Of a stretch of DNA of 45,285 nt, positions 1 through 8,104 are shown in pieces. The notes under the pieces were generated by a model. That model searched no databases. It was not told where the DNA came from and was given only the letters and a program-made list of their open reading frames with translations. The DNA comes from Candidatus Ghiorseimicrobium undicola (GTDB lineage Bacteria; Omnitrophota; Gorgyraeia; Ghiorseimicrobiales; Ghiorseimicrobiaceae), in NCBI GenBank assembly GCA_002796125.1, contig PCWA01000030.1, forward strand, positions 16,039 through 61,323, given 5' to 3'. A program made the translations under genes and the position numbers. How positions within the stretch are numbered: the first letter of the stretch is position 1; each line of letters opens with the position of its first letter.

Positions 1-1
1 A

Positions 2-559
2 GGCTGTTCCGCGGGGCTTTTGCTTAATTTATTCAGCAAATCCGGATGGCAGGCAGAGGGGGTTGAGCCGTCTGTTCATTTTGCCGATTACGCGCGAAAG
101 AATTTTTCGCTTAAAATATATCCGGGCCTTGTTGAAGAGGCGGATATTCCAAAGAACCGTTACGATTTAATACTGGCATCGCATTTTTTAGAACATATTT
201 TAGATCCCATCGCGGCATTGCGCCTTTTAGCCTCTTTTGTTAAAGACGGCGGATTTTTATTTATCGAAGTGCCTAATCTTGGCGGTATTTGGAAGAACAT
301 GGATGACCAATTGCAGAGTACGCACATATTTATACCTTCTATAGCAACGATGAGGCGGATGATTGCTGTCGCGGGCTTAAAAATAGCTAAAGAAGAGGGG
401 ATAAAGCGTATAGTGCGTTACCTGTTGAGGAAAGGTGCTGCCGAAAGTAATTTTGATCAGCAAATAAAAGATAATAATTCTATTTCTGTGTTTAGATTCA
501 GGGTCCAGTTATTGACCTCGCGTTTATTAAGCGCTCTTAAGATGGTTGGGATAAGATGA
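2..559 (+). CDS. SAM-dependent methyltransferase, 5'-truncated by window edge
   Basis: The reading frame is open from base 2 and starts with the end of a class I SAM-binding motif (GCSAGLLL), followed by the acidic strand-2 end GVEPS and by HFLEHILDP, the usual post-II region of Methyltransf_23-type enzymes. A TTG at 20 could be read as a start, but that would remove the glycine-rich SAM loop, so the true start lies upstream of the window. About 186 codons are visible. The layout (GVEPS, then HFLEH, then F-I-E-V-P-N) is the same as in the zinc-ribbon methyltransferase at 37674, so an N-terminal zinc ribbon may be missing here. The stop overlaps the flippase start by four bases. It probably methylates a sugar or sugar nucleotide in the cytoplasm; the substrate is unknown. 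Confidence 0.85.
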   Translation, partial: GCSAGLLLNLFSKSGWQAEGVEPSVHFADYARKNFSLKIYPGLVEEADIPKNRYDLILASHFLEHILDPIAALRLLASFVKDGGFLFIEVPNLGGIWKNMDDQLQSTHIFIPSIATMRRMIAVAGLKIAKEEGIKRIVRYLLRKGAAESNFDQQIKDNNSISVFRFRVQLLTSRLLSALKMVGIR

Positions 560-2049
560 AAGACAAGCGAAAAAAAATGCTCTCGAACGCGATTATCTTT
601 AGTGCCAGCAATTATATCGCCACCGGATTAAGTTTTATTTCTAGTTTTGTTATCCGTAAGGTCTTAGGGCCGATGTTGATGGGGCTTTATTCGGAGCTTG
701 CCTTGATAATGAGTTACGGCCTGTTTAACCATCTGGGTATGGTTAATGCCATGGAGCGGGAAATTCCTTTTTATAAAGGGAAAAACGACATCGCAAAAAT
801 TGAGAAAATAAAAAAAGCTGTATTTTATTTTGTTTTATCCAGCGCCTCAACCATCGCGGTATTATTGATAGCAGTATCGTTTTTTGGCGGAAGCCTCAAG
901 ATCGGTTTACGTTTTATCGCGTTGGCGGTCTTTTTGGAAACAATTGGTTCTTTTTATGAAACATTACTGCAATCATATAAAGAATTCGGGCTTTGGAGCA
1001 AACTTGTTGTAATTATAAGCATTGCAGATATTATCCTGAAGGTTTTCCTGACGATTAAATTCGGCTTAGACGGCCTGCTTACCGCGATGGCGCTTAGCGC
1101 GTTATTGACCATTGGGTTATATCAACTTTGCCGCGGCTGCCGGATTGATTTTAGGCCCAAGGTTTCATTTGCCGATATAAAAAATCTTTTTAAAATAGGC
1201 CTTCCGCTTTTTATTTTCAGGATCATGCATATTTTATATGTCAGCATAGATAAATTAGCGATTATATTTTTTTTGGGAAGGCTGCAATTGGGTTATTACA
1301 GCATTGCCTCTATGGTATACAATTACCTGATGTTATTGCCGAAATTCACCTTTAGGACAATCTATCCGGATTTTATCGAACACTACAGCCGGTCAGAGGA
1401 TAAGATGGCGACGAAAAATTATTTTTTGGCCCCTTTAAGAATATTTTCTTCATTTTTTCCGCTTTTAATCGGGTTGGTTATTATTTTTATACCTTTTGTC
1501 GTATATAATATATTGCCTCGTTTCAAGGAGGGCATTTTTGCGGCACAGATAATCGCGGTTGGAGCATTTTTCTATTCGTTGATATTTACCGCGCATTATC
1601 TTTTTATCGCCAAAGGCAAACAAAAAAAATTATCTCTGCTTTACGCGATAGGCGTAGGCATAAGCATCATTTTGAATATCGTCTTAGTCAAAATATTTGA
1701 TTTAAAAATCAACGGGGTGGCATTGGCCATGCTTTTTAGCCAGGCGGTATTTACGACTTTGTTGATTGTTTGTTCGTACAGGTACTATAGCAAAAATTTT
1801 TTCGAGCACGTTAGGCTTATTTTTAGTTTATATATTCCCTGTTTTTGGGCTGTTTTTGTGCTTTTTATGTTGCGGGTTTTTCCTTATGGCTTAAACCCGG
1901 TTTCTTTTAAAAAAGATATTTTAGATTCATTGTTACGCGGCGCGATTTTAATTTTTTCCTGCGCGCCGTTTGTTTTTCATATAGCCAAGCGTGAAAAGTT
2001 GATACAGATCATAACCGAAAGATTTCAAGCCCAAAAACAGGCAAGGTAA
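556..2049 (+). CDS. Polysaccharide flippase, Wzx/MATE-like (MOP superfamily)
   Basis: A 497-residue, almost wholly hydrophobic protein with roughly 12 to 14 membrane segments and short basic loops, the usual size and profile of oligosaccharide flippases. The N-terminus (SASNYIATGLSFISSFVIRK, then VLGPMLMGLYSELALI) is typical of Polysacc_synt proteins: the first helix, then the RxLGPxxxGxY-like loop. It should move an undecaprenyl- or polyprenyl-linked glycan across the inner membrane. The start codon overlaps the stop of the upstream methyltransferase (ATGA), so translation is likely coupled. It is the only flippase recognised in the window, and no ABC-type exporter is present, so a Wzx-dependent export route is inferred for at least part of the product. 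Confidence 0.9.
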   Translation: MKDKRKKMLSNAIIFSASNYIATGLSFISSFVIRKVLGPMLMGLYSELALIMSYGLFNHLGMVNAMEREIPFYKGKNDIAKIEKIKKAVFYFVLSSASTIAVLLIAVSFFGGSLKIGLRFIALAVFLETIGSFYETLLQSYKEFGLWSKLVVIISIADIILKVFLTIKFGLDGLLTAMALSALLTIGLYQLCRGCRIDFRPKVSFADIKNLFKIGLPLFIFRIMHILYVSIDKLAIIFFLGRLQLGYYSIASMVYNYLMLLPKFTFRTIYPDFIEHYSRSEDKMATKNYFLAPLRIFSSFFPLLIGLVIIFIPFVVYNILPRFKEGIFAAQIIAVGAFFYSLIFTAHYLFIAKGKQKKLSLLYAIGVGISIILNIVLVKIFDLKINGVALAMLFSQAVFTTLLIVCSYRYYSKNFFEHVRLIFSLYIPCFWAVFVLFMLRVFPYGLNPVSFKKDILDSLLRGAILIFSCAPFVFHIAKREKLIQIITERFQAQKQAR

Positions 2050-2061
2050 AAAATAAAGGAT

Positions 2062-2067
2062 AAGGAG
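2062..2067 (+). promoter_or_regulatory. Strong Shine-Dalgarno for GT2 at 2071
   Basis: AAGGAG lies just ahead of the ATG at 2071. Most genes in this run instead start by overlap with the previous stop codon. A free-standing strong site here suggests this gene is translated independently of the flippase, from which it is separated by 21 bases. Confidence 0.7.
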
Positions 2068-2070
2068 ATT

Positions 2071-2790
2071 ATGAAGATAACATTACTTATACCGACACTT
2101 AATGAAATAGGCGGCATGAAGGAGATTATGCCTAAAATAAAAAAAGAGTGGTACGATCAGCTTATCGTGGTGGACGGCGGCTCTACCGACGGAACCGTTG
2201 AATATGCCAGAGATAACGGCTACTTTGTATTTAGGCAAAAAAATAAGGGCATTCGTTTTGCTTATATCGAGGCCCTTGAGTATATTACCGGAGACGTTGT
2301 CATAACCTTTAGCCCCGACGGAAATTCAATCGCGGAATTAATACCGGAATTGACGGCAAAGATGAAAGAAGGCTATGATATGGTAATTGTTTCGCGCTAC
2401 GCCAAGGGCGCGAAAAGCTACGATGACGGCCCGGTCACGGGTTTCGGCAATTGGATGTTTACTACTTTAATAAATGTCCTTCACGGAGGACGCTACACCG
2501 ATGCCATGGTAATGTTTCGCGCCTGGAGAAAAGATATTTTTAAACAATTGGAATTAGATAAAGAAGAAAGCTATCGTTTGGAAGAGAAAATTTTCCGTAC
2601 GAAAATCGGCGTTGAGCCTTTATTGTCTGTGCGGGCGGCGAGGGCGAAATTAAAGTGTGCGGATATTGCCGGAGATGAGCCTCCACGCATAGGGGGAGAA
2701 AGAAAGTTAAAAATTATCCAGTGGGGCAGCGCTTATCTTTTTGAAGTCTTAAGAGAAGCGTTGTTTGATTTTCGCAAAAGGAGGAATTAA
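2071..2790 (+). CDS. Glycosyltransferase family 2
   Basis: A 239-residue GT-A fold protein. The N-terminal strand ITLLIPTLNE, the VVDGGSTDGT nucleotide-binding motif near residue 30 and a DxD-like SPDGN near residue 75 are clear, and SRYAKGAKS follows. The length and the absence of C-terminal membrane helices resemble DPM1-like enzymes that transfer a sugar to polyprenyl phosphate or to a growing glycan on the cytoplasmic face. The acceptor cannot be read from sequence. It lies between the flippase and an SDR epimerase with a 3-base gap to the latter, and its last codons contain the ribosome binding site of that gene. Confidence 0.88.
   Translation: MKITLLIPTLNEIGGMKEIMPKIKKEWYDQLIVVDGGSTDGTVEYARDNGYFVFRQKNKGIRFAYIEALEYITGDVVITFSPDGNSIAELIPELTAKMKEGYDMVIVSRYAKGAKSYDDGPVTGFGNWMFTTLINVLHGGRYTDAMVMFRAWRKDIFKQLELDKEESYRLEEKIFRTKIGVEPLLSVRAARAKLKCADIAGDEPPRIGGERKLKIIQWGSAYLFEVLREALFDFRKRRN
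2778..2784 (+). promoter_or_regulatory. Consensus Shine-Dalgarno inside the end of the GT2 gene
   Basis: AAGGAGG lies nine bases before the ATG at 2794 and overlaps the last codons of the upstream gene. It is one of the best ribosome binding sites in the window and fixes the start of the SDR gene. Confidence 0.8.
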
Positions 2791-2793
2791 GCC

Positions 2794-3726
2794 ATGCGGA
2801 TATTGGTTACAGGGGCGGCAGGTTATATCGGTTCGGTATTGGTTCCGGACTTATTGCGGCAGGGATACGAGGTTGTCGCGATAGACAATTTTATGTATCG
2901 GCAAACATCGCTTTTAGACGCATGCTTTGATAAAAAACTTAGCGTTATCCGCGGCGATGCCCGCGATGAGAGCGTAATCTCTGCGTATATCAAGGATGTG
3001 GACGCGATTTTCCCTCTGGCTTGTTTTACCGGAGCACCCTTATGCTCAGGAGACCCCCAAGGGGCAGAGGCCGTTAATCTGGATGCCGTTAAATTAGTGC
3101 TTAAGTTACGCCGTAAGGAACAGGTAATAATTTTTCCTACGACGAATAGCGGCTACGGTATCGGTCAGGAGGGGATTTACTGCACCGAAGAGACTCCTTT
3201 AAAACCGATTTCTCTTTACGGCAAGCTTAAAGTTGAGGCAGAAAAAGCAATTTTAGACAGCGGAAACTGTATCACCTTAAGGCTTGCTACGGCTTTTGGC
3301 ATAAGCCCGCGCATGCGCCTTGATCTTTTGGTCAATGATTTTGTTTACCGGGCAGTCAACGACAATTATATTATAATTTTCCAGGCGCATTTTAAAAGAA
3401 ACTATATACACGTGCGCGATGTAGCCGGGGCGTTTATCCACTCGCTAAAGAATTTCCAAGAGATGAAAAATCAGCCGTATAATGTTGGTTTAAGCGATGC
3501 CAATTTAAGCAAGGGCGAATTGTGCCAGGAGATTAAAAAGCAGCTACCGCATTTTTACTTTGTGGAGTCGGAAATCGGCGAGGACCCGGATAAGCGAAAT
3601 TATATCGTAAGCAATGAGAAAATAGAGAAGAGCGGATTCCGCCCGTCAGTCTCCCTTAAAGACGGAATAACCGAATTAATAAAAGGATATAAGATTATTA
3701 AGCTGAATCAATTTTCAAATGTGTGA
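2794..3726 (+). CDS. NAD-dependent epimerase/dehydratase (extended SDR)
   Basis: A 310-residue extended short-chain dehydrogenase/reductase. The Rossmann glycine motif GAAGYIG is at residues 7-13. The catalytic Tyr-x3-Lys is Y142/K146 (YGKLK), with the usual serine/threonine stretch TTNSGYG just before it. It should act on a nucleotide-activated sugar in the cytoplasm. It directly precedes an HddA-like heptose kinase and an HddC-like nucleotidyltransferase, so epimerisation or dehydration of an activated heptose is a reasonable guess. The C-terminal half (NYIHVRDVAGAF) is typical of sugar-nucleotide epimerases. The exact reaction, 4-epimerase or dehydratase, cannot be told from sequence alone. 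Confidence 0.88.
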   Translation: MRILVTGAAGYIGSVLVPDLLRQGYEVVAIDNFMYRQTSLLDACFDKKLSVIRGDARDESVISAYIKDVDAIFPLACFTGAPLCSGDPQGAEAVNLDAVKLVLKLRRKEQVIIFPTTNSGYGIGQEGIYCTEETPLKPISLYGKLKVEAEKAILDSGNCITLRLATAFGISPRMRLDLLVNDFVYRAVNDNYIIIFQAHFKRNYIHVRDVAGAFIHSLKNFQEMKNQPYNVGLSDANLSKGELCQEIKKQLPHFYFVESEIGEDPDKRNYIVSNEKIEKSGFRPSVSLKDGITELIKGYKIIKLNQFSNV

Positions 3727-3735
3727 GGTGTAATT

Positions 3736-4740
3736 ATGGTTATATCGAGGACGCCGTTTCGCATTTCCTTTTTTGGCGGGGGGACAGATTATCCGGTCTG
3801 GTATAAGGAGAACGGGGGAATGGTGCTGGCGACTACAATAAATAAATATTGCTATTTGACCTGCAGGTACCTGCCGCCGTTTTTTGAGCATAAATCACGC
3901 ATAATCTGGTCTAAAATGGAATACGTTAATGATACATCGCAAATTCAGCATCCCGCGGTCCGTGAATGCATCAGGTTTCTAAAAATTGACAAGGGTCTTG
4001 AGATTCATCATGACGGCGATTTACCGGCGCGCACCGGCATGGGCTCTAGCTCCGCATTTACGGTAGGCCTCTTACATGCGCTTTACGCGTTAAAAGGCTG
4101 TATGCCCACAAAGAGGCAGTTGGCGCTTGAGGCAATCCATCTGGAGCAGGATATTCTTAAGGAGAATGTCGGCTCTCAAGACCAGGCACTGGCTGCTTTC
4201 GGCGGCTTTAATTTAATAGAGTTCGGAGGGATAAACCATCTTCAGGTACGCCCCGTTACCATTAAACCCGAAAGGCTTGCGAGATTCAGGGAACACTTGA
4301 TTCTTTTCTTTACCGGATTTTCGCGCACCGCATCGGATATTGCCGCAGAACAGATTAAGGCGACTCCCGCCAGGAAAAAAGAGCTTGCGGCGATGAAGGG
4401 AATGGTGGCTTCCGCGGTAGATATTTTAAATAGCGATACGGATTTATCGAAATTTGGAAAATTAATGCATGAGAACTGGCAGATTAAACGCAAGTTATCC
4501 GATAAGATAACTACTCCTTACATTGATGAGATCTATAATTCGGCGATTAATTCCGGAGCATTGGGCGGTAAGGTATTAGGTGCCGGAGGGGGCGGATTTA
4601 TGATGTTTTTTGCCGAGCCTAAGCTTCATACGAAAATAAGAGAAAAACTAAAGAAGTTTTTATATGTGCCCTTTTCTTTTGAAACCTTGGGCAGCCAGAT
4701 TATTTTTTACAGCCCAGCGGATTCTTTATCGAGCGTATGA
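3736..4740 (+). CDS. hddA: GHMP kinase, D-glycero-D-manno-heptose 7-phosphate kinase-like
   Basis: A 334-residue GHMP-family kinase. The opening RTPFRISFFGGGTDYP is characteristic of HddA-type sugar kinases, the ATP-binding GMGSSS loop is at residues 101-106, and a C-terminal GxLGAGGGGF motif follows (GKVLGAGGGGFMMFF). Family members phosphorylate D-glycero-D-manno-heptose 7-phosphate at C1 (HddA), and relatives act on fucose. The next gene is an HddC-like nucleotidyltransferase overlapping by four bases, which favours the heptose assignment. The start is set by GAGGTG at 3725-3730. GmhA isomerase and GmhB phosphatase, needed for the rest of the route, are not in the window. Confidence 0.82.
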   Translation: MVISRTPFRISFFGGGTDYPVWYKENGGMVLATTINKYCYLTCRYLPPFFEHKSRIIWSKMEYVNDTSQIQHPAVRECIRFLKIDKGLEIHHDGDLPARTGMGSSSAFTVGLLHALYALKGCMPTKRQLALEAIHLEQDILKENVGSQDQALAAFGGFNLIEFGGINHLQVRPVTIKPERLARFREHLILFFTGFSRTASDIAAEQIKATPARKKELAAMKGMVASAVDILNSDTDLSKFGKLMHENWQIKRKLSDKITTPYIDEIYNSAINSGALGGKVLGAGGGGFMMFFAEPKLHTKIREKLKKFLYVPFSFETLGSQIIFYSPADSLSSV

Positions 4741-5453
4741 ATAAAAATATAAAGGCTCATGATACTGACGTAATTATACTTTGCGGCGGAGAAGGCAGGC
4801 GCCTTCAGAGCGTAGTAGGCGACCGGCCAAAGCCGTTAGCCGAACTAAATAACCGGCCGTTTCTGGATATTTTAATCGAGCATATATCGAATTTTGGGTT
4901 TCGGCGTTTTATTTTATGCAGCGGATATATGAAGGATAAAATCCGCGGCTATTACCAGAGTAAAAGCAGTTCCTTAGCCTTTATTTTTTCCGAAGAAGAT
5001 AAGCCATTAGGTACAGCCGGCGCAATAAAAAATGCGCAAAGTTATATTCAGAGCGACCCGTTTTTGGTTGCAAACGCCGATTCATTTTGCGATATTAATC
5101 TGAATGAATTCATTAATTTTTATGTTGAAAATAATGCCAAATATTTAATATGCCTGGCTAAGGCCTGCGATTCAGACAGTTTCGGCTCCGTAAAGATCGA
5201 TGCCGCCGGAAGAATTTTAGAGTTTAAGGAAAAAAATAAGCCCGGGAGTTGTGATTTTGTTAACGCCGGCATATATCTTTTGGCAAAAGACATATTAAAG
5301 ATAATACCCGAGATGCGCAAGGTTTCGATTGAGCATGAGATATTCCCCGGCATCATTAACGATAACCTTATGGGATACAGGACAAATCAATCCTTGCTTG
5401 ATATCGGCACGCCGGAAAACTATGAAAAGGCGAAGTTGATTTTTAGGAAATAA
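4737..5453 (+). CDS. hddC: Sugar-1-phosphate nucleotidyltransferase, HddC-like
   Basis: A 238-residue NTP-transferase fold protein. The signature GGEGRRL...PKP spans residues 17-33, and a metal-binding region with NADSFCD lies near residue 100. Length and the pairing with an HddA-like kinase match HddC, which makes GDP-D-glycero-alpha-D-manno-heptose from the heptose 1-phosphate. A related mannose-1-phosphate guanylyltransferase or a glucose-1-phosphate transferase of the same fold is possible. The start overlaps the kinase stop (ATGA). The following radical SAM gene begins one base after its stop. Confidence 0.8.
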   Translation: MNKNIKAHDTDVIILCGGEGRRLQSVVGDRPKPLAELNNRPFLDILIEHISNFGFRRFILCSGYMKDKIRGYYQSKSSSLAFIFSEEDKPLGTAGAIKNAQSYIQSDPFLVANADSFCDINLNEFINFYVENNAKYLICLAKACDSDSFGSVKIDAAGRILEFKEKNKPGSCDFVNAGIYLLAKDILKIIPEMRKVSIEHEIFPGIINDNLMGYRTNQSLLDIGTPENYEKAKLIFRK

Positions 5454-5454
5454 T

Positions 5455-6951
5455 ATGCCAGAAAAAATTGATTTGGTATTGATTAATCCGGGAAATAGGC
5501 GCGCATCTTATGCCGGCTTAGGCAATGAGTTAGCCGGTATCGAGCCGCCGATATGGTGCGCTTTAATCGCGGCATTTATCAGAAAACACGGATATTCTGT
5601 CGGTATAGTCGATGCCGATGTCGATAATTTAAGCCCGGAGGAGGCGGCAGAAAAGATTATCCGCCTTAATCCGTTATTGGCCGGTATTGTTGTGCTTGGA
5701 ACAAACCCCTCGGCTTCTTCCACCCCGAAAATGCCCGCGGCAAGAAATCTTTTGAATGCGCTATCAAAGAATAATAATTCTTTTCTGACCATCCTCTCCG
5801 GGCTTCACCCGTCGGCTTTGCCGGAGAGGACCCTTAACGAAGAAAATGTTGATTTTGTTTGTCAGGGGGAAGGATTCTATACTTTTCTTGACCTTTTGGC
5901 GGGTATAAAATCCGGGAACGGCATCAAGCAGGATACTATTCCGGGGTTATGGTACAGGAGCAATGGCAAGCCGGTATTAGGAACTAAGCCCTCTGTAGCA
6001 GAGAATTTAGATGGCCTGCCGTTTGCGGCATGGGATCTTTTACCAATGGAAAAATACCGGGCGCATAATTGGCATTGTTTTGACAATCTTAAAGCGCGCA
6101 GCCCGTATGCGGTTGTATATACCAGCTTGGGGTGCCCGTTTAAATGCAGCTATTGCAACATCCATGCTTTGTATGATGGAGGCCCGGGCATACGTTTTCG
6201 CAGCATCAGAAATGTTATCAGCGAAATAGATATGCTGGTTGAAAATTATAAAATAAGAAATTTTAAGATACTGGATGAGTTATTTGTTTTGAACGAAGAT
6301 CGAGTCATGGAATTTTGTGATTTAATGATTAAGCGCAATTATGGCTTGAATATTTGGGCCTATGCTCGGGCAGACACGGTTGGCGAAAAAATATTAACGC
6401 AGATGAAAAAGGCGGGCATAAACTGGCTGGCTTACGGATTCGAATCCGGAAGCGCAAAAGTCCGAAGGAGTGTCACCAAGGGAAGGTTGACTCCTGAGAT
6501 AATAAAAAAAGCGGTAGATGCTACCCATAAGGCAGGTATTCATATTGTGGCAAATTTTATATTCGGGCTTCCGGAAGATGACTTAACAACAATGCAGGAA
6601 ACATTGGACACGGCCAAGGAATTGAACTGTGAGTATGCTAATTTTTACGTAGCAATGGCCTATCCGGGATCGCGGCTTTATGAAGAAGCAATCTGTTCGG
6701 GGGTAGAGTTGCCCGAGAGTTGGTCTGGTTACGCGCAATTTAGCGAAGAGACATTGCCTCTTGCGACAAAATATTTATCCAGCGCGGAGGTTTTACGCTT
6801 TAGGGATAAGGCATTTTATGATTATCATCACCGCGCAGAATATCTTGAGATGATAGAAGAAAAATTCGGTAAAGATTCGGCAGAATATATTAAAAACATG
6901 CTGAAATATAAAATTAACAGAAAGTTCGCTTATGCTAAGGACAATAAATGA
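5455..6951 (+). CDS. B12-binding-domain radical SAM protein (class B type), copy 1
   Basis: A 498-residue protein with an N-terminal cobalamin-binding-like Rossmann domain (about 1-165, including SGLHPSALPE). A radical SAM core follows, with Cys227-x3-Cys231-x2-Cys234 (GCPFKCSYC) binding the [4Fe-4S] cluster. A GFESGS strand and a C-terminal extension follow. Class B enzymes of this type are known to methylate unactivated carbons, and some catalyse ring formation or rearrangement. Its start is one base after hddC, and its stop overlaps the TPP-enzyme gene by four bases. It is therefore most likely part of the deoxysugar module 5455-10257, perhaps as a C-methyltransferase. The substrate is not predictable. 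It is one of five such proteins in the window. Confidence 0.9.
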   Translation: MPEKIDLVLINPGNRRASYAGLGNELAGIEPPIWCALIAAFIRKHGYSVGIVDADVDNLSPEEAAEKIIRLNPLLAGIVVLGTNPSASSTPKMPAARNLLNALSKNNNSFLTILSGLHPSALPERTLNEENVDFVCQGEGFYTFLDLLAGIKSGNGIKQDTIPGLWYRSNGKPVLGTKPSVAENLDGLPFAAWDLLPMEKYRAHNWHCFDNLKARSPYAVVYTSLGCPFKCSYCNIHALYDGGPGIRFRSIRNVISEIDMLVENYKIRNFKILDELFVLNEDRVMEFCDLMIKRNYGLNIWAYARADTVGEKILTQMKKAGINWLAYGFESGSAKVRRSVTKGRLTPEIIKKAVDATHKAGIHIVANFIFGLPEDDLTTMQETLDTAKELNCEYANFYVAMAYPGSRLYEEAICSGVELPESWSGYAQFSEETLPLATKYLSSAEVLRFRDKAFYDYHHRAEYLEMIEEKFGKDSAEYIKNMLKYKINRKFAYAKDNK

Positions 6952-7544
6952 AACCGATAAGAGAAATCAAAAAGTTTGAATCAGAGATATCGCGTTTATA
7001 TGAAGCGGCAAAGATCAGGGCGCCCGTGCATCTATCGAAAGGCAATGAATTGCATCTGGTAAAAATATTCAAAAGATATTATAAGCCTGGAGACTGGATA
7101 TTCAGCACGCACAGAAATCATTATCACTGGTTATTGAGCGGGAGAAAGCCCGCCCGGCTAAAAAAGCAGATACTCGCCGGCCACAGCATGCATGTTTTTG
7201 ATAAGAAGTTTTTTACTTCTTCTATAGTCGCAGGCTCTGCCCCTATAGCCTTGGGTGTGGCAATGGGGTTAAAGCTAAGCAAATCCCCGAATAAAGTCTT
7301 ATGTTTTATGGGCGATATGGCGTCTGAATGCGGCATAGCCCATGAATGCGTAAAATATGCCCAAGGATACGATCTGCCGATAGTTTTTGTTATTGAAGAT
7401 GATAATTTTAGCGTCAGGGCGCGCACCAAAGAGGTATGGGGAAAACTGACCCCTAAAGCAAACAGAAAAAGAATGATATGTAAGCGCTACAGATACAAAA
7501 GGCTTTATCCCCACGCGGGTACAGGCAAGTATGTAATGTTTTAG
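6948..7544 (+). CDS. Short thiamine-diphosphate enzyme, E1-alpha/transketolase N-domain type
   Basis: A 198-residue protein resembling the TPP-binding (PP) domain of E1-alpha and the transketolase N-half. A GHSMH region precedes the TPP/Mg motif at 122-153, which reads GDM, 27 residues, then DN rather than the canonical GDG...NN. It is much shorter than a dehydrogenase E1-alpha (usually above 300 residues). It ends with YPHAGTGKYVMF and seems complete, with a normal start (ATGA overlap with the radical SAM gene) and stop. The next gene supplies the matching pyrimidine-binding domain, so the two should form a heterotetramer. It lies beside an RfbH/ColD-like dehydratase, which suggests carboligation or two-carbon transfer on a keto-sugar and not central metabolism. 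Confidence 0.82.
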   Translation: MKPIREIKKFESEISRLYEAAKIRAPVHLSKGNELHLVKIFKRYYKPGDWIFSTHRNHYHWLLSGRKPARLKKQILAGHSMHVFDKKFFTSSIVAGSAPIALGVAMGLKLSKSPNKVLCFMGDMASECGIAHECVKYAQGYDLPIVFVIEDDNFSVRARTKEVWGKLTPKANRKRMICKRYRYKRLYPHAGTGKYVMF

Positions 7545-7555
7545 GAGAAAATATT

Positions 7556-8086
7556 ATGCAGACTGAATATTACAAGGCGATTTGCCGGCAGATGCACAAA
7601 TTTGCCGCCAATAAAAAAGTTATTTTTTTAGGCCAACAAGTTGTTTCGGAAGATTTTTATGGAACGCTGAAAGGCATTCCTAATGACAGGCGTATCGAGA
7701 TGCCGGTGGCAGAAGAGCTGCAGATGGGTTTAAGCATCGGTTTATCCATGGAAGGGTTTGTTCCGGTTTCTATTTATCAGCGAATGGATTTTCTGCCGCG
7801 CGCCTGCGACCAATTAGTAAACCATTTGAATCTGATAGAAGATATGTCGGGTGGTGTATTTAAACCAAGGGTTATTATCCGCACAACGATAGGCAGCAGG
7901 CGCCCGCTGGACGTTGGGCCGCAGCATTCACAGGACTTAACCGAAATGTTTAAGGCGGTGCTTAAATTTCCGGTATTAAAGGTTAGAACACCGAAAGAAG
8001 TCGATCATGCCTATAATCTTGCTTATACTTCCAAGTCCCCGGTGATGATTATAGAGGTTCAAGATTTGTATAAATCAGGAAAATAA
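7556..8086 (+). CDS. Short thiamine-diphosphate enzyme, E1-beta/transketolase Pyr-domain type
   Basis: A 176-residue partner of the preceding gene. It matches the pyrimidine-binding domain of E1-beta/transketolase. E53 in EMPVAEE is at the position of the glutamate that activates the TPP aminopyrimidine, and IYQRMDFLPRACDQLVNH and IIRTTIGSRR are typical of the domain. The C-terminal transketolase domain found in normal E1-beta (total above 320 residues) is absent. AGGAG at 7543-7547 gives an independent ribosome binding site. Together the two genes encode a minimal PP/Pyr TPP enzyme. Split pairs like this are known to me from polysaccharide loci, but I cannot name a characterised reaction. 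Confidence 0.82.
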   Translation: MQTEYYKAICRQMHKFAANKKVIFLGQQVVSEDFYGTLKGIPNDRRIEMPVAEELQMGLSIGLSMEGFVPVSIYQRMDFLPRACDQLVNHLNLIEDMSGGVFKPRVIIRTTIGSRRPLDVGPQHSQDLTEMFKAVLKFPVLKVRTPKEVDHAYNLAYTSKSPVMIIEVQDLYKSGK

Positions 8087-8104
8087 GTGGAGAATGGTTA
8101 AAAT

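Noticed and set aside
6948-8086. Broken E1 dehydrogenase (pseudogene) as an explanation of the short TPP genes
   Set aside because: Both frames have intact starts, stops and ribosome binding signals, and the key glutamate and diphosphate-binding residues are present. They read as two complete small genes.
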